Shown here one piece after another: positions 16,674 to 24,842 of a stretch of 47,894 nt of DNA. The position numbers were made by a program, and so were the translations under genes. This stretch comes from Acidobacteriaceae bacterium (GTDB taxonomy: Bacteria; Acidobacteriota; Terriglobia; Terriglobales; Acidobacteriaceae): assembly GCA_027307045.1 (NCBI GenBank), contig DAHUXR010000027.1, positions 1 to 47,894 of the forward strand, given 5' to 3'. The notes under the pieces are model-generated. The model searched no databases. It saw nothing but the letters and a program-made list of their open reading frames with translations, and was not told the origin of the DNA. The first letter of the stretch is position 1. Each line of letters begins with the position of its first letter.

Positions 16674-17828
16674 TTGAAACGAATATTTTTGTTTTTTTTC
16701 AGCCCTCTATTTCTGGCCCTAACAATTGGATGCGGCGGCGTGAAAGCTCCGTCTGCCACGCCCACTCCAACTCCCGTGACACAAGCAGCTGTAATTAAAA
16801 ACGTTGTTGTAGTAATTATGCAGAACCGCTCATTCGATAACCTTTTCGGCACTTTCCCGGGCGCCAACGGGATAAAGGCCGGAGTTCCAGGCTTCACGCA
16901 GGTCACCTCAACCGGGGCCACAGTTACGCCACAACTGCTGACCAGTACCTCCACGCCAGACCTGCCGCATAACCGCAATGACTTTTTGCGCGTGTGGGAC
17001 ATGGGGGCCATGGACAAATACGCGTTTTATAATGGTGTGACTTCCATGGGACACTATGACAATACGAGTCCCGGAGTGGGCACGCTGTGGAGTTGGGCCC
17101 AGCAATTTGCTTTGGCTGACAATTTTTTTCCTTCGGTGATGGGCGATGCTCCCTCGAATCAACTCTATCTGGTGGCGGCCGATGACAACAACGATCCGGG
17201 CACGCTTCAGCCATTTTTTCCTCCCTGCAACACAGAGGTAAAGGCGAGCGCGGGCTATACGTTTCAGCACGTGGGAGATCAATTGACCGCCAAAGGCCTG
17301 AGATGGGGCTGGTACGCGGAAAATCTGAACGATTGCAGCCTTTACGTGCCCCAGGAAAACCCCTTCCAGTTTTTCACTGATTCGCACAGCTCCACGAGCA
17401 TAAAAGACCTATCTAATTTCGCCACCGACTTGAGCTCAGGAAATCTCCCAGCGGTTTCATACATACAGCCCGCACCTGCACACAGCATGCATCCCGGCAG
17501 CGGCCCTGTGGAGGGTGGCATTACCTGGCTTGACGGTTTCATTAAGCAGATACAGGCAAGCCCGGCCTGGGCGAATGCCGCGATCGTCGTAATTTGGGAT
17601 TCGAGCGGCGGCTGGTGGGACCATGTGCCTCCACCTCAGGTGGATGCGCAAGGATTGGGCGCGCGCGCACCTATGCTGGTAATCTCCCCCTTCGCCAAGA
17701 AAAACTACATCTCTCACGTACAGATGGATGATGTTTCGATTCTGAAATTCATCCAGGGTACGTTTGGTCTGGCGCCCTTAAATGCACGAAACCAATTGGG
17801 CAGCAATCTTAGCGACATGTTTCAATGA
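16674..17828 (+). CDS. Phosphoesterase-family (PF04185-like) lipoprotein with altered metal-site residues
   Basis: The 384-residue protein belongs to the phospholipase C/acid phosphatase (AcpA) type of phosphoesterases: NVVVVIMQNRSFDNLFGTFPG near the start, then FFPSVMGDAPSNQLYL, SYIQPAPAHSMHP, VVIWDSSGGWWDHVPPP, RAPMLVISPFAK and the C-terminal DDVSILKFIQGTFGL. TTG 16674 was chosen because it follows GAGAGAGGTG and gives a compact lipoprotein-like signal ending ALTIGC; an ATG at 16608 would add 22 charged residues before the signal. The usual ENRSFD metal ligand glutamate is Q50 here and the WDD/WDE pair reads WDS, so activity may differ from family norms. It is likely anchored to the envelope. 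Confidence 0.85.
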   Translation: MKRIFLFFFSPLFLALTIGCGGVKAPSATPTPTPVTQAAVIKNVVVVIMQNRSFDNLFGTFPGANGIKAGVPGFTQVTSTGATVTPQLLTSTSTPDLPHNRNDFLRVWDMGAMDKYAFYNGVTSMGHYDNTSPGVGTLWSWAQQFALADNFFPSVMGDAPSNQLYLVAADDNNDPGTLQPFFPPCNTEVKASAGYTFQHVGDQLTAKGLRWGWYAENLNDCSLYVPQENPFQFFTDSHSSTSIKDLSNFATDLSSGNLPAVSYIQPAPAHSMHPGSGPVEGGITWLDGFIKQIQASPAWANAAIVVIWDSSGGWWDHVPPPQVDAQGLGARAPMLVISPFAKKNYISHVQMDDVSILKFIQGTFGLAPLNARNQLGSNLSDMFQ

Positions 17829-17866
17829 ATGGCGATTTTGTGCAAGATTGATTGAAGTAGCAGGAA

Positions 17867-17901
17867 GGGGCTGCGCTGTATCTGCGCGGCCCTGCGTTTT
17901 T
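17867..17901. terminator. Strong hairpin between convergent genes
   Basis: GGGGCTGCGC (17867-17876) and GCGCGGCCCT (17884-17893) form a 10-bp stem (with G-U pairs) around TGTATCT, followed by GCGTTTTT. It lies 39 bases past the phosphoesterase stop and 31 bases from the end of livF. Confidence 0.65.
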
Positions 17902-17931
17902 CGCGGGCGAAGGCCCGATCCCAAAGCGGAT

Positions 17932-18696
17932 TTACTTGGACGGCGTTTCTTCCGCGATGCCCAGATAAGCGCGGCGCACAAATTCATTGTTCATCAGCAT
18001 TTCCGTGGAGCCTTCCAGGGTGATGCGGCCGGTTTCCATCACGTATCCGTAATGAGAAATTTGCAGGGTGTAATTCACGTTTTGTCCCACCAGAAGAATC
18101 GTGACGCCCTGGCGCGCAATGTTGGTAATGAATTCAAAAATCTCATCGACCAGTCTGGGAGCCAGTCCGAGCGATGGTTCATCCAGCATGAGTAACTGAG
18201 GCTCGGACATCAACCCGCGGCCGATGGCGCACATCTGCTGCTCGCCGCCGGAAAGTGTGCCGGCCATCTGATGGCGGCGCTCTTTCAGCCGGGGGAAAAG
18301 TCCATAGATCCGTTCCAGCCCGGGATGCGCCTTGGGGCGGAACTGGCGCAGAAAACATCCCATCAGAAGATTTTCTTCTACTGACATTCCGGGCCAAAGC
18401 TGGCGCCCTTCAGGCACCAGACTGATGTGGCGGCGGACGCGATCCCGGGGGGAAAGGGAAGTAATGTCATCCCCGTTGAGCAGCAGCCGGCCGTTTTTCG
18501 CTCGAAGCATGCCGGCAACGGTATTGAGTGAAGTTGTTTTGCCGGCGCCGTTGGAACCTATCATGCACGTGACTTTGCCTCTGGTCACGGAGAACGAGAC
18601 GCCCCACAGGACCTGGGTCGCGCCATAACTTACTTCAAGTCCTTCGGCGACCAGGATCTTGTCATTTTGTTTTGTTTCAGCTTGCGGCTCAGCCAC
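17932..18696 (-). CDS. livF: Branched-chain amino-acid-type ABC transporter ATPase LivF
   Basis: This 254-residue nucleotide-binding subunit has Walker A GSNGAGKTT, the LivF-type PEGRQLWPGMSVEENL segment, ABC signature LSGGEQQ, Walker B LLMLDEPSLGLAP, and switch region LLVGQN (usually VEQN, so the E is G here). GTG 18696 was chosen: it is preceded by GGGGAC, overlaps the livG stop by eight bases, and drops 14 unrelated N-terminal residues encoded from an upstream ATG at 18738. It works with LivG to power import through LivH/LivM. It is the last gene of the liv operon and is followed by the hairpin at 17867. Confidence 0.93.
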   Translation of the reverse strand: MAEPQAETKQNDKILVAEGLEVSYGATQVLWGVSFSVTRGKVTCMIGSNGAGKTTSLNTVAGMLRAKNGRLLLNGDDITSLSPRDRVRRHISLVPEGRQLWPGMSVEENLLMGCFLRQFRPKAHPGLERIYGLFPRLKERRHQMAGTLSGGEQQMCAIGRGLMSEPQLLMLDEPSLGLAPRLVDEIFEFITNIARQGVTILLVGQNVNYTLQISHYGYVMETGRITLEGSTEMLMNNEFVRRAYLGIAEETPSK

Positions 18697-19435
18697 GCTT
18701 ATCGTCCCCAAAAGTCGTTTTTCCCAGATAAGCTTCAATCACTGAAGGATCGTTTTGGATATCTTCTGGCTTGCCCTCAGCCAGCTTCCGGCCAAAGTTC
18801 AGCACGGTGATGCGATCGCACACGGACATGATCGCTTTCATGTCATGCTCCACATACATAATTGTGGTGCCGCCCTCGCGCACGCGCTGAATTAGATTCA
18901 TCATGGCGCGGGTTTCTGCGCCGGTAAGACCACCGCAAATTTCATCGAGCAATAACAACTCAGGGTTCGCGGCCAGTGCCCGCGCGACTTCCAACCGCTT
19001 TTGATCTCCCAGGGAAATCGCGGACGCAAGGACATTCGCCTTATGCTCAAGTCCAACCATTTTCAAAGCTTCCATGGCATGTTCCCGGGCGATGGAAGTA
19101 CGCGTTACCGCGCGGCGGCCATAGTGCACGGCCAGTTGCACATTTTCGAGCACCGTCATGGCTTTGAACGGACGCACCACCTGATGGGTCCGCGCCACGC
19201 CCTTTTTCACCAGGGAAGCTGCGTTCATACCCGTGACATCTTTACCGTGGAAATGGATCTGGCCGCCGGAGGGACGGACCGCGCCGGTAATCAGGCTGAA
19301 AAGCGTTGTCTTGCCTGCGCCATTGGGACCGATGAAACCGCAGATCTGTTTTTCCGGGATATCAAAGCTCACGTCCTTTAGCGCCGCCACGCCCCCAAAG
19401 TACTTGGTCAGCGCCTGGACTTCCAGAATCTTCAC
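18689..19435 (-). CDS. livG: Branched-chain amino-acid-type ABC transporter ATPase LivG
   Basis: This 248-residue ATPase has Walker A GPNGAGKTT, the LivG-specific GVARTHQVVRPFKAMTVLENV, signature SLGDQKRLEVARAL, Walker B LLLLDEICGGL (I in place of the common P) and H-loop YVEHDM. The start is GTG with GGAG five bases upstream. It forms the ATPase pair with LivF. It lies 54 bases downstream of livM and overlaps livF, consistent with one operon. Confidence 0.94.
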   Translation of the reverse strand: MKILEVQALTKYFGGVAALKDVSFDIPEKQICGFIGPNGAGKTTLFSLITGAVRPSGGQIHFHGKDVTGMNAASLVKKGVARTHQVVRPFKAMTVLENVQLAVHYGRRAVTRTSIAREHAMEALKMVGLEHKANVLASAISLGDQKRLEVARALAANPELLLLDEICGGLTGAETRAMMNLIQRVREGGTTIMYVEHDMKAIMSVCDRITVLNFGRKLAEGKPEDIQNDPSVIEAYLGKTTFGDDKRG

Positions 19436-19489
19436 TTTTTCTCCTCACCCGTGGTCCCCGGTCGGCCCCGGTTTTGGCCGGCTGGGTGG

Positions 19490-20467
19490 TCATCCGGGGT
19501 TCCCGGCAAGCTTGGTTTTGGCTTGCTGTGATGGAAAGAGCCGGAAAACACGCCGCAAGAGACCTAGCAGGCCATCAGGCTCCAGCAAGATGATCGCAAT
19601 TAATAGTGAACCATAAATCAGCAGATGAAGATTGGGAAATTTTACTGATATCTCCTCTTCCACCATGCCGTAAATCACGCCGCCCAATACAGGTCCCCAG
19701 ACCGTCCCAATGCCGCCAATCACAGGCATGAGCAGGATCGATATGCCTGTCTGGAAAGCAAAGACGTCTCCAGGATAAAAGAATGCCGCTCGGCGCGCGT
19801 AGATGCCACCAGCAATGCCGGTTAGCCCCGCGGCAATGGCATGGACCCAGAGCTTGGAGGTGTACGGATTCACGCCCAGATCGGCGGCGGCATCTTCATC
19901 TTGCTTGATGGCTCGCAAGGCCAGGCCAAACTTGCTATTGGCGATGACCGTAGAAACCAGCACGGCCAGAGCCACTGCCACAATCGCGGAATAATAATGC
20001 TCATTCTGGCTGAAAGGCTGGTCTTCTGTGATGCGGTAGCCGCTGGATCCGCCGGTGACATCCAGATTATTCATGATCACGCGGACGGCTTCAGTCACGC
20101 CAATGGTGGCGATGACGAAATAGGGGCCGCGCAGGCGAAACGTGGGCAAGCCAATCAGGAAAGAGGCAAGCATGGCAATGGCCGCGCCGCCGATAAAACC
20201 GAAGTATGGACTGTGTCCGGCGTGCATCAGCAGCGCCGTGGTGTATGCGCCCAATCCAAAGAAGACGGCAAATCCAAACGAAACCTGGCCTGCCATACCG
20301 CCGAGCAGGTTCCAGCCCAGGCTGGTGGTTGTCCATACCGCGGTGATAAACAGCAACCGGATGAGATTGTCGCTGGGATTGGTTTTAGGCAGCAACAGTA
20401 GAACTGCCAGCAACAGCCACGGCAGAATGGTTTTGAGCCAGCCAACCACTCCTGAAGGTCGCCTCAT
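19490..20467 (-). CDS. livM: Branched-chain amino-acid-type ABC permease LivM
   Basis: This is a 325-residue permease with about eight to ten helices and LivM family motifs: SLGWNLLGGMAGQVSFG near the start, PTFRLRGPYFVIATIG, ALRAIKQDEDAAADLGVN (the EAA-like cytoplasmic loop contacting the ATPase) and GGIGTVWGPVLGGVIYG. The ATG at 20467 overlaps the livH stop codon as ATGA and begins MRRPSG, so the 41 additional residues of the longer frame are almost certainly not translated. It pairs with LivH to form the membrane channel. Confidence 0.94.
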   Translation of the reverse strand: MRRPSGVVGWLKTILPWLLLAVLLLLPKTNPSDNLIRLLFITAVWTTTSLGWNLLGGMAGQVSFGFAVFFGLGAYTTALLMHAGHSPYFGFIGGAAIAMLASFLIGLPTFRLRGPYFVIATIGVTEAVRVIMNNLDVTGGSSGYRITEDQPFSQNEHYYSAIVAVALAVLVSTVIANSKFGLALRAIKQDEDAAADLGVNPYTSKLWVHAIAAGLTGIAGGIYARRAAFFYPGDVFAFQTGISILLMPVIGGIGTVWGPVLGGVIYGMVEEEISVKFPNLHLLIYGSLLIAIILLEPDGLLGLLRRVFRLFPSQQAKTKLAGNPG

Positions 20468-21396
20468 GCGGCTTTCCATTTCCGGTTGAACAAACTGGAC
20501 AGGCCTTTCGGCAAAATCAGCAGAACCACGACCAATAATGCGAACGGGATTACCTGCTGGTAGCTCGGAGGGAGGTAATGGAAAGACCATCCATGCCAGT
20601 AAACCGGGAGTGGGATGTTGATTCCAAACGTTTCCAGGATAGCCAGCAGGATTGCTCCCAGCGCGACACCAGAAACGGATTCCAGGCCGCCCAGGACGAT
20701 GATGACAAATGACCGCAACAGAAAAGGCCGGCCAAAATCCGGACTAAAGGAGAAGAGCATGCCAAGCAAGCCGCCCGCAAATCCTGCAAATGCCGCCCCC
20801 AGGCCAAAGGTAAGCCGCGCAGTTTTTTGATCGTCAACTCCGACGATCTGCGCGGCATATGGATTCTGAATCAGAGCGCGCATGGACCTGCCAAACCAGC
20901 TGCGGTGAAATACAATTTGCAGGACGGCCATGCAAAAAACTGCCGCCGCAAATACCACCAGATTTACCTTGGGAATCGAGATCTGGCCTATCTGCACGGA
21001 AGAAAGCGTGAGCGGCGTGAGAATGGATTGGTCTTCATTGCCCCAAATCAGGTAAGCAATGTTCTGCAGGACAAGCCAGAATCCAAACATCAGCAGAAGA
21101 GATGCGAGTGTCGGAGTATCGGATTTCGGAAGCCACCGGATCAGGAGCCAGTGCACGGCCATCCCAAAAAGAAAGAAAACAGGCAGGGCGAGCACAGAGC
21201 CTAGGATCGGATCAACGTGGAAGCGCTGAAACATTTCCAGGGCAAAATACGCGCCCAGCATCAGGAACCCGGCGTGCGCCAGGTTCACGATTTTCATGAC
21301 TCCGTAAATCACGGTCATCCCTACTGCCATCGCCGCATACACTCCGGCCAGCAGCAGGGACTTCAAGAGCAGGTCGAGATACTCGACAGCATCCAT
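20464..21396 (-). CDS. livH: Branched-chain amino-acid-type ABC permease LivH
   Basis: This 310-residue permease shows LivH motifs: GMTVIYGVMKIVNLAHAGF at residues 26-45, the loop RSMRALIQNPYAAQIVGVDD (ATPase contact), LTFGLGAAFAGFAGGLLGM and VVLGGLESVSGVALGAILLA. It forms the transmembrane channel with LivM. It starts 36 bases after the livK stop and is translationally coupled to livM by an ATGA overlap. Confidence 0.94.
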   Translation of the reverse strand: MDAVEYLDLLLKSLLLAGVYAAMAVGMTVIYGVMKIVNLAHAGFLMLGAYFALEMFQRFHVDPILGSVLALPVFFLFGMAVHWLLIRWLPKSDTPTLASLLLMFGFWLVLQNIAYLIWGNEDQSILTPLTLSSVQIGQISIPKVNLVVFAAAVFCMAVLQIVFHRSWFGRSMRALIQNPYAAQIVGVDDQKTARLTFGLGAAFAGFAGGLLGMLFSFSPDFGRPFLLRSFVIIVLGGLESVSGVALGAILLAILETFGINIPLPVYWHGWSFHYLPPSYQQVIPFALLVVVLLILPKGLSSLFNRKWKAA

Positions 21397-21431
21397 GGGA
21401 TTGCAGGGTTCCCTGTTGTAAGTGCCGGTTC

Positions 21432-22697
21432 TTACTTATTGGGGTTCGGCGCAACCGGTTCGCCGGTTGCGGCGTCTTTGGGGAAAACAATGTCCACCTT
21501 GTTGCCAGGCTTGTTTTGCGTGATCACAAAGGGATATTCAGATTGTCCGTTGGCGGCAAACTTCAAAACCTGGCCAGGAAGCACTGAATCCTTCAACTGT
21601 GCTTTTTTAAGGGCATCGCGGATGGCGGTTTTATCCAGCGAACCGGCGGCTGCAATGGCCTGGGCCAGAATGCGCATGCCATCATATGCCGGTGCGGCGT
21701 ACCAGGAATCAACGTCATGACCGGTGAAGGCTTTATAGTCCGTGGCAAACTTCTTGGCCTGGGGATAAGGCAGCATGTTTGACCACCAGATGCCGGCAAA
21801 GATGTAGTCTGTCCCCGCGCCCAATGCCTGGCGGGCGTTCGCTTCAGGTCCACGCGCTCCGTAGCTCACCATTTGATGGTGCAGGCCATTCTGCAAGTAT
21901 TGGCGATGCATGGTGATGTAGTCCGGCAAATGCGCGTCAGAAAGGAAAATATCCGCATGGCTGTTCTTCACTTTCTGCAATATGCCGGAAAAGTCGGTGG
22001 CTCCCAGTTCAAACTTTTCATTCAGTACAATCTGGAAGTAGCCAGGATGCTTGTTGGACCAGTCGGTGAAGCCCTGGACGTAATCGGTGCCGTGATCGGT
22101 GTTTTCTACCACCATGGCGACCTTCAAACCCTTTTTGAGCTTGCCCTGGTCCATGAGTGACCCCAGAAATTCAGCCGACGTGGTTCCAATCAGCGCTACC
22201 GGGCTCAGGCTTCCGAAAGCGTATTGATAGCCTTTACCGAAAATGGCTGTTGCGCCGGCTCCAGTGGTGATCCACGGGGTCTTATAGCGGTCTGCCATCA
22301 CGGATTCGGCGGTGCCCAGTGCTGTCGAGTAGCCTCCCAGAACGGCGACAACGCCATCCGAACTCATGGCCCGCTCGGTCAGCGAGGCGGACTTTTTAGA
22401 GTCGGTGCCATCATCGTAAAAGACCTCTTCTACCTTGAGCTTTTTGCCTTTGCTCTTCACCATGATCCCGCCAGCGTCGTTGATCTGTTTGATTGCGAGT
22501 TCAATACCTTCCTTCTGATATTGGCCAGGCTTGCTCTCGCTCCCGGTGGTGGGCAGGACCACCCCAATTTTGATAGTGTCGTCGGCGACGGCAGCGCGGC
22601 TGGAGCCGGTGCAAAGCGTTACGATCCCACCCAAAGCCAATGCCAGTATTGAAGCGCGGCGGATGTTCTGGCCAATGAAAATTAAAGTCCCCCTCAT
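21432..22697 (-). CDS. livK: Branched-chain amino-acid-type ABC substrate-binding protein LivK
   Basis: This 421-residue periplasmic binding protein has a signal peptide (hydrophobic core SILALALGGIVTLCTG, cleavage near SRA-AVA) and a type-I bilobed receptor fold: IKIGVVLPTTGSESKPGQ, EGIELAIKQINDAGGI, GVVAVLGGYSTALGTAE, TPWITTGAGA, and AYDGMRILAQAI near the C-terminus. A very good RBS (GGAGGG) precedes the ATG. It captures the ligand for LivHMGF. Members of this family bind branched-chain or other amino acids, amides, urea or aromatic acids, so the true ligand is open. It is the first gene of the minus-strand liv operon and is transcribed away from the carboxylate-uptake block. Confidence 0.93.
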   Translation of the reverse strand: MRGTLIFIGQNIRRASILALALGGIVTLCTGSSRAAVADDTIKIGVVLPTTGSESKPGQYQKEGIELAIKQINDAGGIMVKSKGKKLKVEEVFYDDGTDSKKSASLTERAMSSDGVVAVLGGYSTALGTAESVMADRYKTPWITTGAGATAIFGKGYQYAFGSLSPVALIGTTSAEFLGSLMDQGKLKKGLKVAMVVENTDHGTDYVQGFTDWSNKHPGYFQIVLNEKFELGATDFSGILQKVKNSHADIFLSDAHLPDYITMHRQYLQNGLHHQMVSYGARGPEANARQALGAGTDYIFAGIWWSNMLPYPQAKKFATDYKAFTGHDVDSWYAAPAYDGMRILAQAIAAAGSLDKTAIRDALKKAQLKDSVLPGQVLKFAANGQSEYPFVITQNKPGNKVDIVFPKDAATGEPVAPNPNK

Positions 22698-23177
22698 GAA
22701 TCCCTCCTCAAGGCAGTACGCGGCCCAATATGACAGAAGGCCGGAGTTTTTAAGATATCAGCGACATGGCTGGTAAATACAGATGGTGCATGATATTCCT
22801 GCGAGTGCTGATTCACAAGTGGGGCATTGAATCCGGCTCGGGCCGGGCCCCATGGACCCTCGCCAGTTCAGCCGTTCCGTAAACGATTCATGTTCTCCGA
22901 TTCATTTCTGCTTGACATCTACGGTAATCCGACTACCCTAGGTTGCCAAATGGACAATCGGGTTCGACCTGCTGTTAGTGCAGGCCAAGGGCCGGGAGAT
23001 CCCAATTTTTCAGCCACGTTACCAGGAAATGGCTGAAGCCAAGGTCGTGTAAAGGTACGGCCCACAAGGCAAAGTTTTCATTTCATACTGCATTATGCTC
23101 AGTTTTGATGCTTCAAGATCAGCTCAACATTACAGGGACCAGGTCCGGCCGGCTTGGTTCTATTCCAGGAGGGCCAC
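22698..23177. other. Divergent intergenic region between livK and the MHS symporter gene
   Basis: These 480 bases must hold the promoters of the liv operon (minus) and the carbon-uptake genes (plus). A perfect TTGACA at 22912-22917 on the plus strand with TACCCT 16 bases later is a weak sigma-70 candidate. AGGAGG at 23167-23172 is the RBS for the downstream gene. No coding frame with an RBS and no tRNA-like fold was seen. Confidence 0.5.
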
Positions 23178-24683
23178 ATGTCTAGCGCTTCTTCTACTAT
23201 GCCGGTGACTTCATCGAGCCAGATTACGACTTCAAAAATCTGGAGCGTCATTCTGGCATCATCGGTTGGAACGATGATCGAGTGGTACGACTTCTATATT
23301 TTCGGCACATTGGCCCCGTATCTTGCCCCCAAGTTTTATCCGCCAGGGAACCAACTGTTTCAGTACATCGCTTATCTGGCTACCTTCGCTGTCGGCTTCA
23401 TGGTGAGGCCTTTTGGCGCACTTTTCTTCGGGCGCATCGGCGACCTGGTGGGCCGCAAGTACGCCTTCATTGTGACGCTCACGATCATGGGCGGCGCCAC
23501 CGCGCTTGTGGGTGCGCTCCCCAGTTATGCCCAGGCGGGCTGGTTTTCTCCCATCATCCTGATCGCGTTACGCGTGCTGCAGGGCCTGGCCTTGGGCGGT
23601 GAATACGGCGGCGCGGCGATCTACGTGGCCGAGCACGTGCCTGACAATAGACGCGGCTTCTACACCAGTTTTATCCAGATCACAGCTACCCTGGGCCTGT
23701 TTGTTTCCATTGCCGTCATTCTCGGCACGCAAAGCCAGATGAGCGATCAGGCATTCAAAAACTGGGGCTGGCGCATTCCGTTCCTGGCTTCATTGATCCT
23801 GGTCCTGATTTCTTTGTACATCCGGCTGCAGATGAAGGAATCGCCGATTTTCCAGCAGATCAAGAGCTCGGGGATGGCTTCTGCGGCGCCGCTGAAGGAA
23901 GCCTTCACAAAATGGCCGAATTTGAAGCAGGTGCTGATCTCATTGTTTGGCGCCACCGCGGGCCAAGGGGTGGTGTGGTATACGGGACAATTCTTTGCCT
24001 TGTTCTTTATGACCACCATCCTGAAAGTCCCTGCGCGTGACGCAAACATTATCGTGGCCAAGGCGCTGCTGATTGGTATGCCCTTGTTCGTCTTGTTTGG
24101 CTGGCTCTCTGACAAAATCGGACGCAAGAAGATCATTATGGCCGGGTTGCTGCTGGCGTGCCTGACCTACCGTATGCCGGGAACGAATTTTGGCATTTAT
24201 CCTGCGATGCAGCGCGCTGCCGGCAATAACGTGACCCATGTGGACGCTACCAAGAATGCGGTGACAGGCGCCACGGTCCTTACGCCTCAAACCCGGGATG
24301 CGACTGGAAAAGCTGTAACCGCTCCCGTCGCGACTAATGCCGATAAAAACATGCTGATGTGGCTGGTGTTCATTCAGGTGATCTTCGTGACGATGGTTTA
24401 CGGGCCGATCGCGGCCTACCTGGTGGAAGCTTTCCCGGCTAAAATCCGGTATACGTCTCTTTCATTGCCGTATCACATCGGCAATGGCGTGTTTGGAGGA
24501 TTGGTGCCTCTTGTCTGCGTTTGGATACCAGCTATTACCGGCAATCCATTCGATGGCCTCTATTACCCAATAGCCATCGCGGCGCTGACTTTCATCGTTG
24601 GCAGCATCATGCTCCGCGAAACCCGCAACGTCCACATCTGGAAGGAGGTCGCTGACTCCGCTTCTGCCGCTGCCCGCAAGTAA
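23178..24683 (+). CDS. Major facilitator transporter, metabolite:H+ symporter (MHS) family
   Basis: This is a 501-residue, 12-helix symporter. MHS landmarks are GTMIEWYDFYIFG in helix 1, FGALFFGRIGDLVGRKYAF (loop 2-3 GxxxDRxGRK-like), RVLQGLALGGEYGGAAIYVAEH (helix 4) and GWLSDKIGRKK (loop 8-9). Relatives move citrate, alpha-ketoglutarate, proline/betaine or shikimate with protons. Between helices 9 and 10 there is an extra hydrophilic loop of about 60 residues (around 340-400, polar and Thr/Ala-rich). The ATG at 23178 was preferred over 23154 because AGGAGG lies six bases upstream. It is the first gene of a plus-strand block leading to acs, so a small carboxylate substrate is plausible but unproven. 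Confidence 0.92.
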   Translation: MSSASSTMPVTSSSQITTSKIWSVILASSVGTMIEWYDFYIFGTLAPYLAPKFYPPGNQLFQYIAYLATFAVGFMVRPFGALFFGRIGDLVGRKYAFIVTLTIMGGATALVGALPSYAQAGWFSPIILIALRVLQGLALGGEYGGAAIYVAEHVPDNRRGFYTSFIQITATLGLFVSIAVILGTQSQMSDQAFKNWGWRIPFLASLILVLISLYIRLQMKESPIFQQIKSSGMASAAPLKEAFTKWPNLKQVLISLFGATAGQGVVWYTGQFFALFFMTTILKVPARDANIIVAKALLIGMPLFVLFGWLSDKIGRKKIIMAGLLLACLTYRMPGTNFGIYPAMQRAAGNNVTHVDATKNAVTGATVLTPQTRDATGKAVTAPVATNADKNMLMWLVFIQVIFVTMVYGPIAAYLVEAFPAKIRYTSLSLPYHIGNGVFGGLVPLVCVWIPAITGNPFDGLYYPIAIAALTFIVGSIMLRETRNVHIWKEVADSASAAARK

Positions 24684-24739
24684 ACGCATCGGCTTGCGCA
24701 GGGATGGCCCTCTAGGTGTAGGATGATCTGTTTCGGACT

Positions 24740-24772
24740 GGCGGGTGGCAGCCGTTGCCACCCGTCCTTGTT
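24740..24772 (+). terminator. Probable terminator between the MHS gene and acs
   Basis: GGCGGGTGGCA (24740-24750) pairs with TGCCACCCGTC (24756-24766) over 11 positions around a GCCGT loop, followed by CTTGTTCGTT. The trailing T-tract is interrupted, so it may attenuate rather than fully stop transcription into acs. Confidence 0.6.
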
Positions 24773-24842
24773 CGTTACGGCCCACCCCCACGGGCTGTGC
24801 GACTTTGAGCGATTCGATTGAGAAATCCAAGAGGTCGGTGCC

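Noticed and set aside
17932-22697. Urea importer (urtABCDE) instead of liv
   Set aside because: Gene order fits both, but the binding protein has no UrtA-like features I can recognise and no urease genes are nearby; the ligand is left open within the branched-chain-type family.
22959-22985. tRNA-like GGGTTCGA word
   Set aside because: No acceptor, D or anticodon stems can be drawn around it.
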